From NCBI RefSeq assembly GCF_949628215.1, contig NW_027441300.1, forward strand, positions 62,001-126,000: a stretch of DNA of 64,000 nt, read 5' to 3'. Positions within the stretch are counted from its first letter, which is position 1. The number at the start of each line of letters is the position of its first letter. Made by a program: the position numbers and the translations under genes. This document shows, one piece after another, positions 1-12,917 of this stretch. A model generated the notes under the pieces. It did no database searches, was not told the origin of the DNA, and saw nothing but the letters and a program-made list of their open reading frames with translations. The stretch is from Phalacrocorax aristotelis (taxonomy: Eukaryota; Chordata; Aves; Suliformes; Phalacrocoracidae).

Positions 1-406
1 CCAGTCCCAAAAAACTCACAGCGACAGAGCGGCGCTGCTCACGCAGCCGGGAACGACGCCGCCCAAGACGACCGTCCGAGACGCCAAAACGATCCACGCC
101 CGAAGCTTGCGACGCCAAAAGAGAAGCGCCCGACGGGCGCCGAGCCCACGACTAGGGCCTCGCCGGGCCCTACTAACGCTGCCGAGGCACCTGCCTGGCT
201 CCTAAAGAACAAAGACAGCAACCGAGACCCGAGGAAGGTCGGAGACACCCAACACGAAACACACACACTGCACAATAACGCACACAGCCTGGAACCGCCC
301 TGCCCGGCACACGTTCCCGTCACATTGAAGAGGAACCCGCTCCTTTTCCCTGCTCTCAAAGGGGACCGCTTCCCGGACAGCCCGCTCCGCTGCACCATCC
401 TTAAAA

Positions 407-432
407 CCCCTGCCTCCCCCAACCCCTTCCCC
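407..432 (-). other. G-quadruplex-type motif in each monomer (copy 1 example)
   Basis: The plus strand has four C runs (407-410, 416-420, 423-426, 429-432). Read on the minus strand they give G4-N2-G4-N2-G5-N5-G4, a canonical short-loop quadruplex pattern. The same block sits just before the word CAGCACCGTTGCC in every complete monomer. Folding is inferred, not shown. Confidence 0.75.
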
Positions 433-1079
433 AGCACCGTTGCCTCAACTTAGCTTTCAAGGGGCCGAGAGTCTCAGTCCACCCATCCTTCAGAAGAACA
501 AGCGCACGGTCAGCCCACTGCATCGGTCCTCCACGGGCCAGGTGCCTTTTCATCACCTAAACAAAAACAACAACAATACACACACAGCAGCCCTGTCAGC
601 CGGCATCCCATCACTCCACAAGGACCCACCCCCGCAACGCCCCCCACCTCACGCGCGCCCGGCTGCTCCGCTCACCCGGCTGCTCCGTGCCCGTTCCGGA
701 CGAGGACGAACGCCATCCCCTGCGGCCCCTAGAGATACCACAGGGCACACAAAGTTACCGTCGCTCCGCCAAAAAACGAAGAACGAACCACACCAGCCCC
801 GCGCCCCTCCCCTCTGCGACCCAGCTCACCTCAAACGCGCATCCAGGCCCAAAGGCAGCCGGCGCACAACCTGCAAAACCAGAGACAAACGCTTCAACTG
901 AGTGGCCGTACGACACCTTGCTCTCAAACAGCCGCCTGGCCTTCAAGCCCCTCACCTCTCGGACCTCTCGTCGGCACGTGGCGTCTCCCCTCCGAAGCCT
1001 GCGTGCGGCACCTGCAAGAACCCAAGCAAAAAAGGACCCGCTCGGGTGCTGCGGGAGTCTCAGGATACCCGCACAAACA

Positions 1080-1098
1080 CCACCCCCCCCACCCCCCA
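1080..1098. repeat. Length-variable poly-C block of the monomer
   Basis: Each monomer has two adjacent C runs split by a single A. The arrangement differs between copies: copies 1-3 and 8 have an extra A interruption, copies 4-6 have longer uninterrupted runs, copies 10-11 read CACCCACCCC, and copies 12-13 are shortened. Because the length changes are not multiples of three, downstream open frames join differently from copy to copy. The minus strand is G-rich. Confidence 0.9.
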
Positions 1099-2158
1099 TC
1101 TCAGGCATCTCAGACACGCACCTTTTCCTCGACAGCTCACCTGCCCGGCCTCCATCAGATCCGGTTGCCGTCTTGAGGCTCGCCCGCCACCTGCAAGAGC
1201 CAAACGCACGTTGCTCGCAACCACCTGCAACGCGACCCCTCAGGACGAATCGCTACGCTTCAGCCCACCCGTCACCGCTCACCCTGTGCCTGGGCACCCC
1301 TCCGGTGCCCAGATCCCGCTCGGCTCCTCGCATGCGTCCACAAAGAAAAATTACCACAACGGGCTCATAGAGCCAACAGCCACATCTTCCCTCCAGATAC
1401 ACCGCACACCAACTCACCTGCTTACAGCGCCGTCCTCCATCACCCTGCACGACTCCTCCCTCGGCACCCGCCAAACCGATGCCAAACACGTCACCTGCAT
1501 GCACAGCGACAGCTGAACCACGACGCAGGTCTCGATCGCACGTAGGAACACCCCTCGAGCGCCCAACTAGGGCGGCTCTTAAACATGAGCACAATACATC
1601 AAACAGTAAGCCCAGCACACAGACAAGCCAGAACACCCTTGACACGCTACCCGCTCAGCTAAGGCTCTAGCTCCCTCCCCCAGACACCTACGGTTGTTCC
1701 CTGGGGGCCCACAAAACCCAACAGGAATTACTTCCCTCACCCACCGACAACAGCCAGTCCATCCAAGACGGCTGCAAAATTCCTTCCCCCCCACCCCCGC
1801 CACAGCCTGGGCGCATCCCTAGATGCCAGCACCACCCGCCTTGCCCTGACTCTACATCCCCGGGCAGGGCGGCTCCAAGACAAACACAGAACAACGCTAC
1901 ACAGAACGCTACAGGCCACGCGCCCCGAAGGATGAGAGGCAGCTCTCGGAGAGAACGACGACACCCAGACGGAAACCCCCCGTCCGGCAAGACCGCCTGC
2001 GGGACCCCGACGGTGACGTCGGCAGGCCCTACGGCAACGCCAGAGCACGCCGACAGCTTCGCGGCCCGTGACAAGAGCTTCCTCTCACAACCGAGACGAC
2101 GGACGTGCAAGCAGCCCAGCTTCAAGACCTAACCGCCTAAGGATGCAAGGAAGAAACG

Positions 2159-4301
2159 CCAGTCCCAAAAAACTCACAGCGACAGAGCGGCGCTGCTCAC
2201 GCCGCCCAAGACGACCGTCCGAGACGCCAAAACGATCCACGCCCGAAGCTTGCGACGCCAAAAGAGAAGCGCCCGACGGGCGCCGAGCCCACGACTAGGG
2301 CCTCGCCGGGCCCTACTAACGCTGCCGAGGCACCTGCCTGGCTCCTAAAGAACAAAGACAGCAACCGAGACCCGAGGAAGGTCGGAGACACCCAACACGA
2401 AACACACACACTGCACAATAACGCACACAGCCTGGAACCACCCTGCCCGGCACACGTTCCCGTCACATTGAAGAGGAACCCGCTCCTTTTCCCTGCTCTC
2501 AAAGGGGACCGCTTCCCGGACAGCCCGCTCCGCTGCACCATCCTTAAAACCCCTGCCTCCCCCAACCCCTTCCCCAGCACCGTTGCCTCAACTTAGCTTT
2601 CAAGGGGCCGAGAGTCTCAGTCCACCCATCCTTCAGAAGAACAAGCGCACGGTCAGCCCACTGCATCTGTCCTGCACGGGCCAGGTGCCTTTTCATCACC
2701 TAAACAAAAACAACAACAATACACACACAGCAGCCCTGTCAGCCGGCATCCCATCACTCCACAAGGACCCACCCCCGCAACGCCCCCCACCTCACGCGCG
2801 CCCGGCTGCTCCGCTCACCCGGCTGCTCCGTGCCCGTTCCGGACGAGGACGAACGCCATCCCCTGCGGCCCCTAGAGATACCACAGGGCACACAAAGTTA
2901 CCGTCGCTCCGCCAAAAAACGAAGAACGAACCACACCAGCCCCGCGCCCCTCCCCTCTGCGACCCAGCTCACCTCAAACGCGCATCCAGGCCCAAAGGCA
3001 GCCGGCGCACAACCTGCAAAACCAGAGACAAACGCTTCAACTGAGTGGCCGTACGACACCTTGCTCTCAAACAGCCGCCTGGCCTTCAAGCCCCTCACCT
3101 CTCGGACCTCTCGTCGGCACGCGGCGTCTCCCCTCCGAAGCCTGCGTGCGGCACCTGCAAGAACCCAAGCAAAAAAGGACCCGCTCGGGTGCTGCGGGAG
3201 TCTCAGGATACCCGCACAAACACCACCCCCCCCACCCCCCATCTCAGGCATCTCAGACACGCACCTTTTCCTCGACAGCTCACCTGCCCGGCCTCCATCA
3301 GATCCGGTTGCCGTCTTGAGGCTCGCCCGCCACCTGCAAGAGCCAAACGCACGTTGCTCGCAACCACCTGCAACGCGACCCCTCAGGACGAATCGCTACG
3401 CTTCAGCCCACCCGTCACCGCTCACCCTGTGCCTGGGCACCCCTCCGGTGCCCAGATCCCGCTCGGCTCCTCGCATGCGTCCACAAAGAAAAATTACCAC
3501 AACGGGCTCATAGAGCCAACAGCCACATCTTCCCTCCAGATACACCGCACACCAACTCACCTGCTTACAGCGCCGTCCTCCATCACCCTGCACGACTCCT
3601 CCCTCGGCACCCGCCAAACCGATGCCAAACACGTCACCTGCATGCACAGCGACAGCTGAACCACGACGCAGGTCTCGATCGCACGTAGGAACACCCCTCG
3701 AGCGCCCAACTAGGGCGGCTCTTAAACATGAGCACAATACATCAAACAGTAAGCCCAGCACACAGACAAGCCAGAACACCCTTGACACGCTACCCGCTCA
3801 GCTAAGGCTCTAGCTCCCTCCCCCAGACACCTACGGTTGTTCCCTGGGGGCCCACAAAACCCAACAGGAATTACTTCCCTCACCCACCGACAACAGCCAG
3901 TCGATCCAAGACGGCTGCAAAATTCCTTCCCCCCCACCCCCGCCACAGCCTGGGCGCATCCCTAGATGCCAGCACCACCCGCCTTGCCCTGACTCTACAT
4001 CCCCGGGCAGGGCGGCTCCAAGACAAACACAGAACAACGCTACACAGAACGCTACAGGCCACGCGCCCCGAAGGATGAGAGGCAGCTCTCGGAGAGAACG
4101 ACGACACCCAGACGGAAACCCCCCGTCCGGCAAGACCGCCTGCGGGACCCCGACGGTGACGTCGGCAGGCCCTACGGCAACGCCAGAGCACGCCGACAGC
4201 TTCGCGGCCCGTGACAAGAGCTTCCTCTCACAACCGAGACGACGGACGTGCAAGCAGCCCAGCTTCAAGACCTAACCGCCTAAGGATGCAAGGAAGAAAC
4301 G
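2159..4301. repeat. Macrosatellite monomer, copy 2 (2143 bp)
   Basis: This copy lacks 15 bp near 2199. It shares with copy 3 the variants CATCTGTCCTGCACGG and GGAACCACCCTG, so copies 2 and 3 look like a recent tandem duplicate pair. Confidence 0.97.
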
Positions 4302-6445
4302 CCAGTCCCAAAAAACTCACAGCGACAGAGCGGCGCTGCTCACGCCGCCCAAGACGACCGTCCGAGACGCCAAAACGATCCACGCCCGAAGCTTGCGACG
4401 CCAAAAGAGAAGCGCCCGACGGGCGCCGAGCCCACGACTAGGGCCTCGCCGGGCCCTACTAACGCTGCCGAGGCACCTGCCTGGCTCCTAAAGAACAAAG
4501 ACAGCAACCGAGACCCGAGGAAGGTCGGAGACACCCAACACGAAACACACACACTGCACAATAACGCACACAGCCTGGAACCACCCTGCCCGGCACACGT
4601 TCCCGTCACATTGAAGAGGAACCCGCTCCTTTTCCCTGCTCTCAAAGGGGACCGCTTCCCGGACAGCCCGCTCCGCTGCACCATCCTTAAAACCCCTGCC
4701 TCCCCCAACCCCTTCCCCAGCACCGTTGCCTCAACTTAGCTTTCAAGGGGCCGAGAGTCTCAGTCCACCCATCCTTCAGAAGAACAAGCGCACGGTCAGC
4801 CCACTGCATCTGTCCTGCACGGGCCAGGTGCCTTTTCATCACCTAAACAAAAACAACAACAATACACACACAGCAGCCCTGTCAGCCGGCATCCCATCAC
4901 TCCACAAGGACCCACCCCCGCAACGCCCCCCACCTCACGCGCGCCCGGCTGCTCCGCTCACCCGGCTGCTCCGTGCCCGTTCCGGACGAGGACGAACGCC
5001 ATCCCCTGCGGCCCCTAGAGATACCACAGGGCACACAAAGTTACCGTCGCTCCGCCAAAAAACGAAGAACGAACCACACCAGCCCCGCGCCCCTCCCCTC
5101 TGCGACCCAGCTCACCTCAAACGCGCATCCAGGCCCAAAGGCAGCCGGCGCACAACCTGCAAAACCAGAGACAAACGCTTCAACTGAGTGGCCGTACGAC
5201 ACCTTGCTCTCAAACAGCCGCCTGGCCTTCAAGCCCCTCACCTCTCGGACCTCTCGTCGGCACGCGGCGTCTCCCCTCCGAAGCCTGCGTGCGGCACCTG
5301 CAAGAACCCAAGCAAAAAAGGACCCGCTCGGGTGCTGCGGGAGTCTCAGGATACCCGCACAAACACCACCCCCCCCACCCCCCATCTCAGGCATCTCAGA
5401 CACGCACCTTTTCCTCGACAGCTCACCTGCCCGGCCTCCATCAGATCCGGTTGCCGTCTTGAGGCTCGCCCGCCACCTGCAAGAGCCAAACGCACGTTGC
5501 TCGCAACCACCTGCAACGCGACCCCTCAGGACGAATCGCTACGCTTCAGCCCACCCGTCACCGCTCACCCTGTGCCTGGGCACCCCTCCGGTGCCCAGAT
5601 CCCGCTCGGCTCCTCGCATGCGTCCACAAAGAAAAATTACCACAACGGGCTCATAGAGCCAACAGCCACATCTTCCCTCCAGATACACCGCACACCAACT
5701 CACCTGCTTACAGCGCCGTCCTCCATCACCCTGCACGACTCCTCCCTCGGCACCTGCCAAACCGATGCCAAACACGTCACCTGCATGCACAGCGACAGCT
5801 GAACCACGACGCAGGTCTCGATCGCACGTAGGAACACCCCTCGAGCGCCCAACTAGGGCGGCTCTTAAACATGAGCACAATACATCAAACAGTAAGCCCA
5901 GCACACAGACAAGCCAGAACACCCTTGACACGCTACCCGCTCAGCTAAGGCTCTAGCTCCCTCCCCCAGACACCTACGGTTGTTCCCTGGGGGCCCACAA
6001 AACCCAACAGGAATTACTTCCCTCACCCACCGACAACAGCCAGTCGATCCAAGACGGCTGCAAAATTCCTTCCCCCCCACCCCCGCCACAGCCTGGGCGC
6101 ATCCCTAGATGCCAGCACCACCCGCCTTGCCCTGACTCTACATCCCCGGGCAGGGCGGCTCCAAGACAAACACAGAACAACGCTACACAGAACGCTACAG
6201 GCCACGCGCCCCGAAGGATGAGAGGCAGCTCTCGGAGAGAACGACGACACCCAGACGGAAACCCCCCCGTCCGGCAAGACCGCCTGCGGGACCCCGACGG
6301 TGACGTCGGCAGGCCCTACGGCAACGCCAGAGCACGCCGACAGCTTCGCGGCCCGTGACAAGAGCTTCCTCTCACAACCGAGACGACGGACGTGCAAGCA
6401 GCCCAGCTTCAAGACCTAACCGCCTAAGGATGCAAGGAAGAAACG
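4302..6445. repeat. Macrosatellite monomer, copy 3 (2144 bp)
   Basis: Sister of copy 2, with the same 15-bp deletion (near 4342) and the same private substitutions. It has C7 rather than C6 near 6264, which accounts for the extra base. Confidence 0.97.
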
Positions 6446-8604
6446 CCAGTCCCAAAAAACTCACAGCGACAGAGCGGCGCTGCTCACGCAGCCGGGAACG
6501 ACGCCGCCCAAGACGACCGTCCGAGACGCCAAAACGATCCACGCCCGAAGCTTGCGACGCCAAAAGAGAAGCGCCCGACGGGCGCCGAGCCCACGACTAG
6601 GGCCTCGCCGGGCCCTACTAACGCTGCCGAGGCACCTGCCTGGCTCCTAAAGAACAAAGATAGCAACCGAGACCCGAGGAAGGTCGGAGACACCCAACAC
6701 GAAACACACACACTGCACAATAACGCACACAGCCTGGAACCGCCCTGCCCGGCACACGTTCCCGTCACATTGAAGAGGAACCCGCTCCTTTTCCCTGCTC
6801 TCAAAGGGGACCGCTTCCCGGACAGCCCGCTCCGCTGCACCATCCTTAAAACCCCTGCCTCCCCCAACCCCTTCCCCAGCACCGTTGCCTCAACTTAGCT
6901 TTCAAGGGGCCGAGAGTCTCAGTCCACCCATCCTTCAGAAGAACAAGCGCACGGTCAGCCCACTGCATCGGTCCTCCACGGGCCAGGTGCCTTTTCATCA
7001 CCTAAACAAAAACAACAACAATACACACACAGCAGCCCTGTCAGCCGGCATCCCATCACTCCACAAGGACCCACCCCCGCAACGCCCCCCACCTCACGCG
7101 CGCCCGGCTGCTCCGCTCACCCGGCTGCTCCGTGCCCGTTCCGGACGAGGACGAACGCCATCCCCTGCGGCCCCTAGAGATACCACAGGGCACACAAAGT
7201 TACCGTCGCTCCGCCAAAAAAGGAAGAACGAACCACACCAGCCCCGCGCCCCTCCCCTCTGCGACCCAGCTCACCTCAAACGCGCATCCAGGCCCAAAGG
7301 CAGCCGGCGCACAACCTGCAAAACCAGAGACAAACGCTTCAACTGAGTGGCCGTACGACACCTTGCTCTCAAACAGCCGCCTGGCCTTCAAGCCCCTCAC
7401 CTCTCGGACCTCTCGTCGGCACGCGGCGTCTCCCCTCCGAAGCCTGCGTGCGGCACCTGCAAGAACCCAAGCAAAAAAGGACCCGCTCGGGTGCTGCGGG
7501 AGTCTCAGGATACCCGCACAAACACCCCCCCCCCCACCCCCCATCTCAGGCATCTCAGACACGCACCTTTTCCTCGACAGCTCACCTGCCCGGCCTCCAT
7601 CAGATCCGGTTGCCGTCTTGAGGCTCGCCCGCCACCTGCAAGAGCCAAACGCACGTTGCTCGCAACCACCTGCAACGCGACCCCTCAGGACGAATCGCTA
7701 CGCTTCAGCCCACCCGTCACCGCTCACCCTGTGCCTGGGCACCCCTCCGGTGCCCAGATCCCGCTCGGCTCCTCGCATGCGTCCACAAAGAAAAATTACC
7801 ACAACGGGCTCATAGAGCCAACAGCCACATCTTCCCTCCAGATACACCGCACACCAACTCACCTGCTTACAGCGCCGTCCTCCATCACCCTGCACGACTC
7901 CTCCCTCGGCACCTGCCAAACCGATGCCAAACACGTCACCTGCATGCACAGCGACAGCTGAACCACGACGCAGGTCTCGATCGCACGTAGGAACACCCCT
8001 CGAGAGCCCAACTAGGGCGGCTCTTAAACATGAGCACAATACATCAAACAGTAAGCCCAGCACACAGACAAGCCAGAACACCCTTGACACGCTACCCGCT
8101 CAGCTAAGGCTCTAGCTCCCTCCCCCAGACACCTACGGTTGTTCCCTGGGGGCCCACAAAACCCAACAGGAATTACTTCCCTCACCCACCGACAACAGCC
8201 AGTCCATCCAAGACGGCTGCAAAATTCCTTCCCCCCCACCCCCGCCACAGCCTGGGCGCATCCCTAGATGCCAGCACCACCCGCCTTGCCCTGACTCTAC
8301 ATCCCCGGGCAGGGCGGCTCCAAGACAAACACAGAACAACGCTACACAGAACGCTACAGGCCACGCGCCCCGAAGGATGAGAGGCAGCTCTCGGAGAGAA
8401 CGACGACACCCAGACGGAAACCCCCCCGTCCGGCAAGACCGCCTGCGGGACCCCGACGGTGACGTCGGCAGGCCCTACGGCAACGCCAGAGCACGCCGAC
8501 AGCTTCGCGGCCCGTGACAAGAGCTTCCTCTCACAACCGAGACGACGGACGTGCAAGCAGCCCAGCTTCAAGACCTAACCGCCTAAGGATGCAAGGAAGA
8601 AACG
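6446..8604. repeat. Macrosatellite monomer, copy 4 (2159 bp)
   Basis: Full-length copy with the 15-bp segment. It has a C-to-G change giving AAAAAAGGAAGAACG near 7215, an uninterrupted longer C run near 7526, CGAGAGCCC near 8001 and C7 near 8422. Confidence 0.97.
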
Positions 8605-10758
8605 CCAGTCCCAAAAAACTCACAGCGACAGAGCGGCGCTGCTCACGCAGCCAGGAACGACGCCGCCCAAGACGACCGTCCGAGACGCCAAAACGATCCA
8701 CGCCCGAAGCTTGCGATGCCAAAAGAGAAGCGCCCGACGGGCGCCGAGCCCACGACTAGGGCCTCGCCGGGCCCTACTAACGCTGCCGAGGCACCTGCCT
8801 GGCTCCTAAAGAACAAAGACAGCAACCGAGACCCGAGGAAGGTCGGAGACACCCAACACGAAACACACACACTGCACAATAACGCACACAGCCTGGAACC
8901 GCCCTGCCCGGCACACGTTCCCGTCACATTGAAGAGGAACCCGCTCCTTTTCCCTGCTCTCAAAGGGGACCGCTTCCCGGACAGCCCGCTCCGCTGCACC
9001 ATCCTTAAAACCCCTGCCTCCCCCAACCCCTTCCCCAGCACCGTTGCCTCAACTTAGCTTTCAAGGGGCCGAGAGTCTCAGTCCACCCATCCTTCAGAAG
9101 AACAAGCGCACGGTCAGCCCACTGCATCGGTCCTCCACGGGCCAGGTGCCTTTTCATCACCTAAACAAAAACAACAATACACACACAGCAGCCCTGTCAG
9201 CCGGCATCCCATCACTCCACAAGGACCCACCCCCGCAACGCCCCCCACCTCACGCGCGCCCGGCTGCTCCGCTCACCCGGCTGCTCCGTGCCCGTTCCGG
9301 ACGAGGACGAACGCCATCCCCTGCGGCCCCTAGAGATACCACAGGGCACACAAAGTTACCGTCGCTCCGCCAAAAAAGGAAGAACGAACCACACCAGCCC
9401 CGCGCCCCTCCCCTCTGCGACCCAGCTCACCTCAAACGCGCATCCAGGCCCAAAGGCAGCCGGCGCACAACCTGCAAAACCAGAGACAAACGCTTCAACT
9501 GAGTGGCCGTACGACACCTTGCTCTCAAACAGCCGCCTGGCCTTCAAGCCCCTCACCTCTCGGACCTCTCGTCGGCACGCGGCGTCTCCCCTCCGAAGCC
9601 TGCGTGCGGCACCTGCAAGAACCCAAGCAAAAAAGGACCCGCTCGGGTGCTGCGGGAGTCTCAGGATACCCGCACAAACACCCCCCCCCCACCCCCCATC
9701 TCAGGCATCTCAGACACGCACCTTTTCCTCGACAGCTCACCTGCCCGGCCTCCATCAGATCCGGTTGCCGTCTTGAGGCTCGCCCGCCACCTGCAAGAGC
9801 CAAACGCACGTTGCTCACAACCACCTGCAACGCGACCCCTCAGGACGAATCGCTACGCTTCAGCCCACCCGTCACCGCTCACCCTGTGCCTGGGCACCCC
9901 TCCGGTGCCCAGATCCCGCTCGGCTCCTCGCATGCGTCCACAAAGAAAAATTACCACAACGGGCTCATAGAGCCAACAGCCACATCTTCCCTCCAGATAC
10001 ACCGCACACCAACTCACCTGCTTACAGCGCCGTCCTCCATCACCCTGCACGACTCCTCCCTCGGCACCCGCCAAACCGATGCCAAACACGTCACCTGCAT
10101 GCACAGCGACAGCTGAACCACGACGCAGGTCTCGATCGCACGTAGGAACACCCCTCGAGCGCCCAACTAGGGCGGCTCTTAAACATGAGCACAATACATC
10201 AAACAGTAAGCCCAGCACACAGACAAGCCAGAACACCCTTGACACGCTACCCGCTCAGCTAAGGCTCTAGCTCCCTCCCCCAGACACCTACGGTTGTTCC
10301 CTGGGGGCCCACAAAACCCAACAGGAATTACTTCCCTCACCCACCGACAACAGCCAGTCCATCCAAGACGGCTGCAAAATTCCTTCCCCCCCACCCCCGC
10401 CACAGCCTGGGCGCATCCCTAGATGCCAGCACCACCCGCCTTGCCCTGACTCTACATCCCCGGGCAGGGCGGCTCCAAGACAAACACAGAACAACGCTAC
10501 ACAGAACGCTACAGGCCACGCGCCCCGAAGGATGAGAGGCAGCTCTCGGAGAGAACGACGACACCCAGACGGAAACCCCCCGTCCGGCAAGACCGCCTGC
10601 GGGACCCCGACGGTGACGTCGGCAGGCCCTACGGCAACGCCAAAGCACGCCGACAGCTTCGCGGCCCGTGACAAGAGCTTCCTCTCACAACCGAGACGAC
10701 GGACGTGCAAGCAGCCCAGCTTCAAGACCTAACCGCCTAAGGATGCAAGGAAGAAACG
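8605..10758. repeat. Macrosatellite monomer, copy 5 (2154 bp)
   Basis: This copy has lost one AAC of the short AAC repeat near 9170. It has private changes GCAGCCAGGAAC near 8650, TTGCGATGCC near 8711 (which makes a new ATG) and GCTCACAACC near 9813. Confidence 0.97.
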
Positions 10759-12917
10759 CCAGTCCCAAAAAACTCACAGCGACAGAGCGGCGCTGCTCAC
10801 GCAGCCGGGAACGACGCCGCCCAAGACGACCGTCCGAGACGCCAAAACGATCCACGCCCGAAGCTTGCGACGCCAAAAGAGAAGCGCCCGACGGGCGCCG
10901 AGCCCACGACTAGGGCCTCGCCGGGCCCTACTAACGCTGCCGAGGCACCTGCCTGGCTCCTAAAGAACAAAGACAGCAACCGAGACCCGAGGAAGGTCGG
11001 AGACACCCAACACGAAACACACACACTGCACAATAACGCACACAGCCTGGAACCGCCCTGCCCGGCACACGTTCCCGTCACATTGAAGAGGAACCCGCTC
11101 CTTTTCCCTGCTCTCAAAGGGGACCGCTTCCCGGACAGCCCGCTCCGCTGCACCATCCTTAAAACCCCTGCCTCCCCCAACCCCTTCCCCAGCACCGTTG
11201 CCTCAACTTAGCTTTCAAGGGGCCGAGAGTCTCAGTCCACCCATCCTTCAGAAGAACAAGCGCACGGTCAGCCCACTGCATCGGTCCTCCACGGGCCAGG
11301 TGCCTTTTCATCACCTAAACAAAAACAACAACAATACACACACAGCAGCCCTGTCAGCCGGCATCCCATCACTCCACAAGGACCCACCCCCGCAACGCCC
11401 CCCACCTCACGCGCGCCCGGCTGCTCCGCTCACCCGGCTGCTCCGTGCCCGTTCCGGACGAGGACGAACGCCATCCCCTGCGGCCCCTAGAGATACCACA
11501 GGGCACACAAAGTTACCGTCGCTCCGCCAAAAAACGAAGAACGAACCACACCAGCCCCGCGCCCCTCCCCTCTGCGACCCAGCTCACCTCAAACGCGCAT
11601 CCAGGCCCAAAGGCAGCCGGCGCACAACCTGCAAAACCAGAGACAAACGCTTCAACTGAGTGGCCGTACGACACCTTGCTCTCAAACAGCCGCCTGGCCT
11701 TCAAGCCCCTCACCTCTCGGACCTCTCGTCGGCACGCGGCGTCTCCCCTCCGAAGCCTGCGTGCGGCACCTGCAAGAACCCAAGCAAAAAAGGACCCGCT
11801 CGGGTGCTGCGGGAGTCTCAGGATACCCGCACAAACACCCCCCCCCCCCACCCCCCATCTCAGGCATCTCAGACACGCACCTTTTCCTCGACAGCTCACC
11901 TGCCCGGCCTCCATCAGATCCGGTTGCCGTCTTGAGGCTCGCCCGCCACCTGCAAGAGCCAAACGCACGTTGCTCGCAACCACCTGCAACGCGACCCCTC
12001 AGGACGAATCGCTACGCTTCAGCCCACCCGTCACCGCTCACCCTGTGCCTGGGCACCCCTCCGGTGCCCAGATCCCGCTCGGCTCCTCGCATGCGTCCAC
12101 AAAGAAAAATTACCACAACGGGCTCATAGAGCCAACAGCCACATCTTCCCTCCAGATACACCGCACACCAACTCACCTGCTTACAGCGCCGTCCTCCATC
12201 ACCCTGCACGACTCCTCCCTCGGCACCTGCCAAACCGATGCCAAACACGTCACCTGCATGCACAGCGACAGCTGAACCACGACGCAGGTCTCGATCGCAC
12301 GTAGGAACACCCCTCGAGAGCCCAACTAGGGCGGCTCTTAAACATGAGCACAATACATCAAACAGTAAGCCCAGCACACAGACAAGCCAGAACACCCTTG
12401 ACACGCTACCCGCTCAGCTAAGGCTCTAGCTCCCTCCCCCAGACACCTACGGTTGTTCCCTGGGGGCCCACAAAACCCAACAGGAATTACTTCCCTCACC
12501 CACCGACAACAGCCAGTCCATCCAAGACGGCTGCAAAATTCCTTCCCCCCCACCCCCGCCACAGCCTGGGCGCATCCCTAGATGCCAGCACCACCCGCCT
12601 TGCCCTGACTCTACATCCCCGGGCAGGGCGGCTCCAAGACAAACACAGAACAACGCTACACAGAACGCTACAGGCCACGCGCCCCGAAGGATGAGAGGCA
12701 GCTCTCGGAGAGAACGACGACACCCAGACGGAAACCCCCCGTCCGGCAAGACCGCCTGCGGGACCCCGACGGTGACGTCGGCAGGCCCTACGGCAACGCC
12801 AGAGCACGCCGACAGCTTCGCGGCCCGTGACAAGAGCTTCCTCTCACAACCGAGACGACGGACGTGCAAGCAGCCCAGCTTCAAGACCTAACCGCCTAAG
12901 GATGCAAGGAAGAAACG
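10759..12917. repeat. Macrosatellite monomer, copy 6 (2159 bp)
   Basis: Full-length copy with a very long first C run (near 11839). As a result, frames that are separate in other copies are joined into one 276-codon plus-strand frame here. Confidence 0.97.

Larger units (their letters stand above)
1..2158. repeat. Macrosatellite monomer, copy 1 (2158 bp)
   Basis: Full-length copy carrying the 15-bp segment (around 49-63) that copies 2 and 3 lack. It has a private C-to-T change at a CpG near 980 (CACGTGGCG instead of CACGCGGCG), which creates a CACGTG E-box. The poly-C block is near 1080-1097. The run near 1975 is C6. Confidence 0.97.

Noticed and set aside
440..1516. Overlapping open frames of 120-276 codons on both strands of every 2.16 kb monomer
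   Set aside because: They overlap each other in several frames, have no recognisable domain and change end points with C-run length. Their recurrence only reflects copy identity.
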